Assembly: GCA_003266145.1 (NCBI GenBank)
Contig: MVJJ01000058.1
Location: 1-9,677 of the forward strand
Direction: 5' to 3'
DNA from: Methanosphaera sp. SHI613
GTDB taxonomy: Archaea > Methanobacteriota > Methanobacteria > Methanobacteriales > Methanobacteriaceae
Length of the DNA stretch: 9,677 bases
Shown here: positions 5,839-9,677 of the stretch, piece after piece
Layout: the number at the start of each line of letters is the position of its first letter
How positions within the stretch are numbered: position 1 is the first letter of the stretch
Notes under the pieces: generated by a model
Told to the model about the DNA's origin: nothing
Databases searched by the model: none
The model's input: the letters and a program-made list of their open reading frames with translations, nothing else
Made by a program: the position numbers and the translations under genes

Positions 5839-6972
5839 TTATTTTTTTATCATGGACTGTGCCAGTTGGACATATTCATCCACTATCTTATCCCAGTCAA
5901 AGTATTCTTCTACACGTTTTCTACCGTTTTGTCCTATCTGTTTTTGAAGCTGTTTATCATTTAACAGCAACTCGATTTTTTCTCTTAGAGCTTCTTTATC
6001 ACGTGGCTTGACTAGATATCCACTGTATCCATCATCGATTACATTTACTGTTCCACCGGAAGCGTATGATATGACCGGCTTATTGCAGCAGTTTGCCTCG
6101 GCAAGTACCAGTCCGAAGCCTTCCCGTGTTGATGGAAGTACAAGCATTGCAGACTCCTTTATTTCACGGATTAATTCCTCATCGGTTAAGTCCTGCTTGA
6201 ATGTGACAGAATCATTCAGGCCATATTCATCAACCATCCTAACAAGGTTTTCCTTTTCCTTTCCACGGCCTACAATGACACAGTTTACAAGTGGATTGGA
6301 TTTTTTTATTTGGCTGACTACTTCTATCAGATCGTCTGCATGCTTATGTGTTGCCAGTCTTGCAACGAATATTATCCTATTGTCGTCATAGGAGTCAACG
6401 GATACATTGTCGAATTTCTTGATATCCACCCCACAATAGAGCAGTTCTATATTGTCCTCTGATACGTTGAAGTCATTTACAAGGGATTTTTGTGTTGCAG
6501 GGCTTATCGTTAATATCTTATCGTATGGCAGTTTGAGAAGTACCTTTTCCATTAGGCTGGCCGTGTTTTTTGATTGGAGCCATTGATCGTTATTGGTAGT
6601 ACTTGTATCATATACTACTCCAATTATGGGTGTTCTTTTAATTTTAGCCATTATTGATGATGATAAAAGTGGTGAATATGCTTGTGCATCTATCAGATCA
6701 TATTCATGGGTTAATAGCCATTTGGATACGCTGAAGAAGTATTTGATAAATGCTCCACCGCTTCTGAAGGGTATATTTTCTATAACAGGCCCTATGTGAT
6801 GGACGTTTATTCCATCTAATTGTTCATATTCCAGATTGCCCGCTATCTTCATCGTCAGCAGGTCCACTTCATGACCCAGCTCCACCAATCTTTTAGCCAT
6901 ATCATAGTATCTGTGTTCTCCACCACCGTTATAGTAGGGTACACAGAATTCTGCCACCATACATATCTTCAT
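5839..6972 (-). CDS. Glycosyltransferase family 4 (GT-B fold)
   Basis: This 377-residue protein is a retaining GT-B enzyme that would move a sugar from a nucleotide donor to a glycan, probably at the inner face of the membrane. The N-terminal acceptor domain starts MKICMVAEF and has the glycine-rich loop GGGEH (16-20). The C-terminal donor domain has IIFVARLATHKHADDLI (200-216, with Arg205 and Lys210 where GT4 enzymes contact the phosphates) and VGRGKEKENL. The family's E-x7-E motif is Glu284 to Glu292 in EGFGLVLAE. ASGG (304-307) and NGRKRVEEYFDWDKI close the fold. There is no membrane segment. GAGGATG precedes the ATG. It is first in the leftward sugar cluster, so its donor may be the sugar made by the two genes that follow. 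Family assignment is firm; donor and acceptor are unknown. Confidence 0.94.
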   Translation of the reverse strand: MKICMVAEFCVPYYNGGGEHRYYDMAKRLVELGHEVDLLTMKIAGNLEYEQLDGINVHHIGPVIENIPFRSGGAFIKYFFSVSKWLLTHEYDLIDAQAYSPLLSSSIMAKIKRTPIIGVVYDTSTTNNDQWLQSKNTASLMEKVLLKLPYDKILTISPATQKSLVNDFNVSEDNIELLYCGVDIKKFDNVSVDSYDDNRIIFVARLATHKHADDLIEVVSQIKKSNPLVNCVIVGRGKEKENLVRMVDEYGLNDSVTFKQDLTDEELIREIKESAMLVLPSTREGFGLVLAEANCCNKPVISYASGGTVNVIDDGYSGYLVKPRDKEALREKIELLLNDKQLQKQIGQNGRKRVEEYFDWDKIVDEYVQLAQSMIKK

Positions 6973-7238
6973 TATCTTACATCCTCATTCAATTATTTTG
7001 ACAATTATCGTTTATTTATTGTTTGATAAAGGTTTTCCTTATTTTGAATTTTAAACAATTATAATTAAATATCTAAATATCATTATTGTTAAATATTTAT
7101 ATCAATTAAGATGATATTAGAAAATAGACATATGAATCTGCATCATAGAAAAAATGTAATGATTAAAAAAAATACTTTTCAAGAGATAATGAGCGATTAT
7201 ATTATGTAATTAGTTTGAAATTATTAAGGGGAGATATT
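6973..7238. promoter_or_regulatory. Divergent promoter region (sugar cluster / Isf gene)
   Basis: This 266-bp spacer has no ORF. Leftward, AATAAATAAAC (minus strand, about 7009-7019) is placed to start transcription just before the GAGGATG site of the glycosyltransferase. Rightward, AAATATTTATATC (7091-7103) is a good TATA box but would leave a leader of over 100 bases; weaker boxes near 7161-7175 and 7195-7206 would give a short leader. TTAAATAT-type repeats occur at 7065-7072, 7074-7080 and 7089-7096. Confidence 0.4.
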
Positions 7239-7811
7239 ATGTTAAAAGTAGTTGGAATTGTGGGAAGTCCCAGAAAAAATGGAAATACTGAGTACATGGT
7301 TAAAAAGTGTCTGGAACATATAGCTAAAGAGGATATTGAAGTGGAACTTATCACATTACATGATAAGGACATTAACTTCTGTATCGGATGTGACGGCTGT
7401 AAGAAGACAAACAGATGTGTAATTGAGGATGACATGCAGATGTTAACAAAGAAGGTTAGACAAGCCGATGGAGTTATAATGTCAAGTCCAGTATACTTTG
7501 GTGACATGACGGGTTTAGCCAAGACATTCATTGACCGTTTAAGACCACTTCGTAACGTTCACGCATTTAAGTACAAGGTATGTGGTGCCGTTAGTACTGG
7601 TGGATTTCGAAATGGAGGACAGGAAAGTACTATTGCATCAATTCATGACTTCTTTTTAATTCAAGGAGCAATTGTTGTAGGTGATGACAGGCCAACGGCA
7701 CACTATGGTGCAACGGGTGTGGGAAGTACAAGCACTGATGATATAGCAGACACTACCTGTGAAAACCTGGCACGTAGAATGGTTGACGTTCTAAAGAAGA
7801 TAAATGATTAA
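7239..7811 (+). CDS. Iron-sulfur flavoprotein (Isf family, NADPH-dependent FMN reductase fold)
   Basis: The 190-residue flavodoxin-like protein matches the iron-sulfur flavoprotein family of anaerobic archaea. GSPRKNGNTE (residues 9-18) forms the FMN phosphate loop and SSPVYFGDMTGLAKTFIDR (82-100) the second flavin contact. Between them is the compact cluster motif Cys48-x2-Cys51-x2-Cys54-x5-Cys60, which in characterised Isf proteins holds a [4Fe-4S] cluster. Isf moves electrons between ferredoxin and acceptors and is tied to oxidative-stress defence in methanogens; whether that applies here is inference. The C-terminal half has GGFRNGGQE and a GATGVGSTST loop. I start it at the ATG at 7239, after AGGGGAGAT (7227-7235); a TTG at 7215 is in frame but lies upstream of that ribosome site. 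A small gene follows 44 bases on, probably in the same transcript. Confidence 0.93.
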   Translation: MLKVVGIVGSPRKNGNTEYMVKKCLEHIAKEDIEVELITLHDKDINFCIGCDGCKKTNRCVIEDDMQMLTKKVRQADGVIMSSPVYFGDMTGLAKTFIDRLRPLRNVHAFKYKVCGAVSTGGFRNGGQESTIASIHDFFLIQGAIVVGDDRPTAHYGATGVGSTSTDDIADTTCENLARRMVDVLKKIND

Positions 7812-7855
7812 AGAAATTTGTGGATAATTAAACAAGAAAAAATGAGATGATATTT

Positions 7856-8227
7856 ATGGACGTATTCGATAGATTTCTCATAGGAGATACCCATGACATA
7901 GAATGGTGCTTTGACAATACACATTTTGTAAAAAGGTTAAATGAAAACAGGATATCCCGAAGCTTCATAGTGGATACTGTTTTTTATGAAGAGCCACTAC
8001 GCTATGAAGCTGACGGTAATGGAAAATATGAAGTATTCTTCAAGGCCCCCAACAATAAGGACTACAAGGAGATTAAGGTAATATTTGCATGTAAGGACAA
8101 CAGAATAGATCTTGTAACTGTGATGCCATTGGGAAGTACTGAAAGACAGAAAAACAGATATAAATCAGATAGCTACAAGAAACTTGAGAAAAAAAGATTA
8201 AAGGCTATATCCAAGAGAAAATATTAG
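7856..8227 (+). CDS. Small DUF4258-like hypothetical protein
   Basis: The 123-residue soluble protein is not firmly recognised. The central part, with NTHFVKRLNENRIS, a strand-rich region around YEVFFKA and KEIKVIFACKDNRIDLVTVMP, follows the pattern of DUF4258 (an early His plus Arg, then beta strands ending in I-x-T-V), a fold related to RelE/BrnT-type RNases. The last 30 residues are very Lys/Arg-rich (RQKNRYKSDSYKKLEKKRLK), which would suit RNA or DNA binding. No antitoxin-like partner is next to it; its neighbour is Isf, 44 bases upstream. The start is the ATG at 7856, four bases after GAGATGAT; the in-frame ATG at 7847 lies inside that ribosome site. Function is unknown, and the toxin-fold link is tentative. 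Confidence 0.65.
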   Translation: MDVFDRFLIGDTHDIEWCFDNTHFVKRLNENRISRSFIVDTVFYEEPLRYEADGNGKYEVFFKAPNNKDYKEIKVIFACKDNRIDLVTVMPLGSTERQKNRYKSDSYKKLEKKRLKAISKRKY

Positions 8228-8262
8228 ACACCAATCCCCCTAAAATCAGTCATTCACATTAA

Positions 8263-8281
8263 ATATGAAAAAAAATCATAT
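8263..8281 (-). terminator. Hairpin with T-rich loop between convergent genes
   Basis: ATATGA (8263-8268) and TCATAT (8276-8281) pair perfectly around an A7 loop. On the minus strand the loop gives an oligo-T run, in position to end the surface-protein transcript. No other structure is seen in the 84-bp convergent spacer (8228-8311). Confidence 0.5.
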
Positions 8282-8311
8282 GAGGAGTTATCTTACCCCA
8301 TATATTATCAA

Positions 8312-8995
8312 TTAAAAGTGTTCTACTTTAAGTTTATCATTTGGAACATCAACGTTAATATGATAGCAGTAATCATCATTATATAACGTGATTTCTATTT
8401 TTGCACTTTTTACTGTGTTGGTTTTGGTTGCATTACCGGCTATTAGCGGACCTTTTATGGTACTTCCATCATTAATTTCGGTAACAGTATCCTTCTGATA
8501 ATCCTTGAACAAATCAATTTTTAATTTATTTGACTCCCATGTCATATTATTATGAATGGCATCCTGATCAACACTATAATCCACCACTTCAACAGGTGTC
8601 TTGTTTTCATCATAATATGTAATGTTAACCTCTTTTTTGAGTGTATTCAAATCTGTACTTATATCATTTATGAAGTTTTCCTTTGCATAATCAACACTGC
8701 TGGTTGCGGATTCATTTACAGGCACATAGTTTTCATCCCATGAAACTTTACTAAGATCAAGTGTAATCGTACCGTTTAATGTCTTATTATCATAATATGC
8801 TGAGTCAGATCCACCCTTGGTTAAATCAATGTAGAATGCTGAGGAGTAGTCATTGTTATATTTGAATGTTAAACTTGACTCATAGGTTGTTATAGTAGCG
8901 CTGTTTTCATTATAACTGTGGCCACCCAGAATCAAGACTATCAGGCTGATAATTACCAAAAGTGCAATAAGGAATATTATTGACTTTTTATTCAT
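8312..8995 (-). CDS. Membrane-anchored extracellular protein, beta-rich, unknown function
   Basis: The 227-residue protein begins MNKK followed by one strongly hydrophobic segment (residues 5-24), a signal anchor that leaves about 200 residues outside the membrane. The outer part alternates polar and hydrophobic residues as in beta sheets and is rich in Asp, Asn, Thr and Tyr. Seven Asn-x-Ser/Thr sequons (Asn70, 74, 94, 124, 131, 150, 188) make it a likely N-glycoprotein. There is one cysteine (Cys210). No known domain is recognised. It follows the other anchored protein by 11 bases, and its weak GTGGGA ribosome site (9001-9006) lies against that gene's stop, so the two are co-transcribed and perhaps coupled. 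A pseudomurein-wall role or partnership with the upstream protein is inference. Confidence 0.8.
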   Translation of the reverse strand: MNKKSIIFLIALLVIISLIVLILGGHSYNENSATITTYESSLTFKYNNDYSSAFYIDLTKGGSDSAYYDNKTLNGTITLDLSKVSWDENYVPVNESATSSVDYAKENFINDISTDLNTLKKEVNITYYDENKTPVEVVDYSVDQDAIHNNMTWESNKLKIDLFKDYQKDTVTEINDGSTIKGPLIAGNATKTNTVKSAKIEITLYNDDYCYHINVDVPNDKLKVEHF

Positions 8996-9006
8996 TAGAA
9001 TCCCAC

Positions 9007-9606
9007 TTATACGGCTGTTGTGTTATTTGTGTAACGTTCTCCCAGTGAAGTTCCGTTATTTGTGTAACTTAAGAGGAATGGGTAATCATTTTCCATTTTT
9101 GTTATCTTGGCAAGGGTTTGATTCATATCTGCATCTTTTTTGTCTAGTTTAGGTAGTACTTGACCCATTGTATTCATTGCCTCTGATTGACCGATTGTTC
9201 CGGCCTTGTAATCCTTAAATGTGGTGGCTATCTTTTTAACGTCATCAACACTGGATTGGGTTTGATTGAAATATTCAAGAATTGCACCAATATACTCCTT
9301 ACGGGTTTGATTTTCAACAGACTGATTTAAATCCAATAGTATTTCAGTATCATTATTAATCATTTCAGACATATTGTTTGATAATGATATTACCTGATCA
9401 CATTGTTCAACCGTTGGCTCGGCAGTATCATTGAAATTCAATACTTTGGATTGATTTTCGATTGTCTCCATATCAATGGATACCTGTGCCATTTTTTCAT
9501 TATAGACCGTTTCTTCATCAGGGAATATAAACGTAAAGGCTACTAATGCTAGAGCTATTACAACGATTATTCCGATTATTCCAAGAATTAATTTCTTTTG
9601 ATTCAT
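9007..9606 (-). CDS. Membrane-anchored, sequon-dense helical surface protein, unknown function
   Basis: The 199-residue protein has a short Lys-bearing start and one hydrophobic segment (5-28), then an outer part that looks mostly helical, with coiled-coil-like stretches at about 36-60, 67-105 and 107-173. Its oddest trait is glycosylation potential: 11 of its 19 asparagines sit in Asn-x-Ser/Thr sequons (Asn51, 59, 78, 85, 94, 99, 114, 162, 184, 194, 195), against about three expected from its Ser/Thr content. No domain is recognised. GGAG (9615-9618) lies eight bases before the ATG. It is first of a two-gene leftward transcript with another anchored protein. A structural or sensory surface role is possible; nothing in the sequence shows catalysis. 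Confidence 0.8.
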   Translation of the reverse strand: MNQKKLILGIIGIIVVIALALVAFTFIFPDEETVYNEKMAQVSIDMETIENQSKVLNFNDTAEPTVEQCDQVISLSNNMSEMINNDTEILLDLNQSVENQTRKEYIGAILEYFNQTQSSVDDVKKIATTFKDYKAGTIGQSEAMNTMGQVLPKLDKKDADMNQTLAKITKMENDYPFLLSYTNNGTSLGERYTNNTTAV

Positions 9607-9624
9607 AATTAAAACTCCAAAAAA

Positions 9625-9664
9625 TTTATTATAATAAACTTTAAAATAATGAATAACTATTCAT
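9625..9664 (-). promoter_or_regulatory. Promoter region of the surface-protein pair with two palindromes
   Basis: TTTATTATAATAAA (9625-9638) and ATGAATAACTATTCAT (9649-9664; 7-bp arms, 2-base centre) are inverted repeats of high perfection. The first looks like a TATA box but lies too close to the ribosome site for a normal leader. TTATTTTAAAG on the minus strand (about 9639-9649) is better placed. The second palindrome then abuts the core promoter, where an operator would be expected. Confidence 0.45.
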
Positions 9665-9677
9665 GAACTAGTAATAC

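Noticed and set aside
6008..6391. Plus-strand ORF of 127 codons
   Set aside because: It lies wholly within the glycosyltransferase gene on the other strand, has no ribosome site and reads as low-complexity Ser/Thr/Phe.
3941..6972. Horizontally acquired glycan island
   Set aside because: Only three genes, no mobile element or repeat at the borders, and base use and ribosome sites look like those of the neighbours.
7202..7531. Minus-strand ORF of 109 codons
   Set aside because: Shadow of the Isf gene; no family resemblance and no promoter or ribosome site.
7856..8227. Toxin of a toxin-antitoxin pair
   Set aside because: DUF4258 resembles RNase toxin folds, but no small antitoxin gene is adjacent; the neighbour is a full-length Isf flavoprotein.

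Overview
The window looks like chromosomal DNA from a very AT-rich methanogenic archaeon of the Methanobacteriales, most likely a Methanosphaera-type organism. This is inference, based on an archaeal-type PheT, an HTH/Cys regulator typical of methanogens, an iron-sulfur flavoprotein (Isf), GGTGAT-type Shine-Dalgarno sites, TATA-like boxes and oligo-T terminators. No rRNA, tRNA, CRISPR array, insertion sequence or phage gene is visible. The genes look vertically settled rather than like an obvious island.

Layout. (1) 1-1391, minus: a small His-rich membrane protein followed by pheT, which runs off the left edge with its N-terminal 332 codons present. (2) 1392-1853: a 462-bp gene-free region with short inverted repeats. 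(3) 1854-2249, plus: an HTH regulator with a Cys/His C-terminus. (4) 2342-3280, minus: a DUF1848 protein with a radical-SAM-like CX3CX2C motif at its C-terminus; it diverges from (5) 3405-3890, plus: a flavin-reductase-like split-barrel protein. (6) 3941-6972, minus: a sugar cluster transcribed in the order GT4 glycosyltransferase, GDP-mannose-4,6-dehydratase-like SDR, RmlC-like 3,5-epimerase. (7) 7239-8227, plus: an Isf-type flavoprotein and a small DUF4258-like protein. (8) 8312-9606, minus: two adjacent membrane-anchored, Asn-sequon-rich surface proteins.

How they fit together. The sugar cluster probably makes and transfers a modified deoxysugar (or deoxyheptose) for a surface glycan. The two sequon-rich proteins are the sort of exported proteins an archaeal N-glycosylation system would decorate, but no direct link is shown. 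The DUF1848 protein, the split-barrel flavoprotein and Isf are separate redox or metal proteins. Convergent gene pairs are separated by short A/T-run terminators.

Four genes share the same start geometry: a Shine-Dalgarno GRTGAW, four bases, then ATG. This puts a GTG or ATG inside the ribosome site exactly nine bases upstream and in frame, so naive start calls are three codons too long. I give the corrected starts. I see no clearly new multi-gene system. The best leads are the dehydratase/epimerase pair without RmlB, the DUF1848 protein, and the sequon-dense surface pair.
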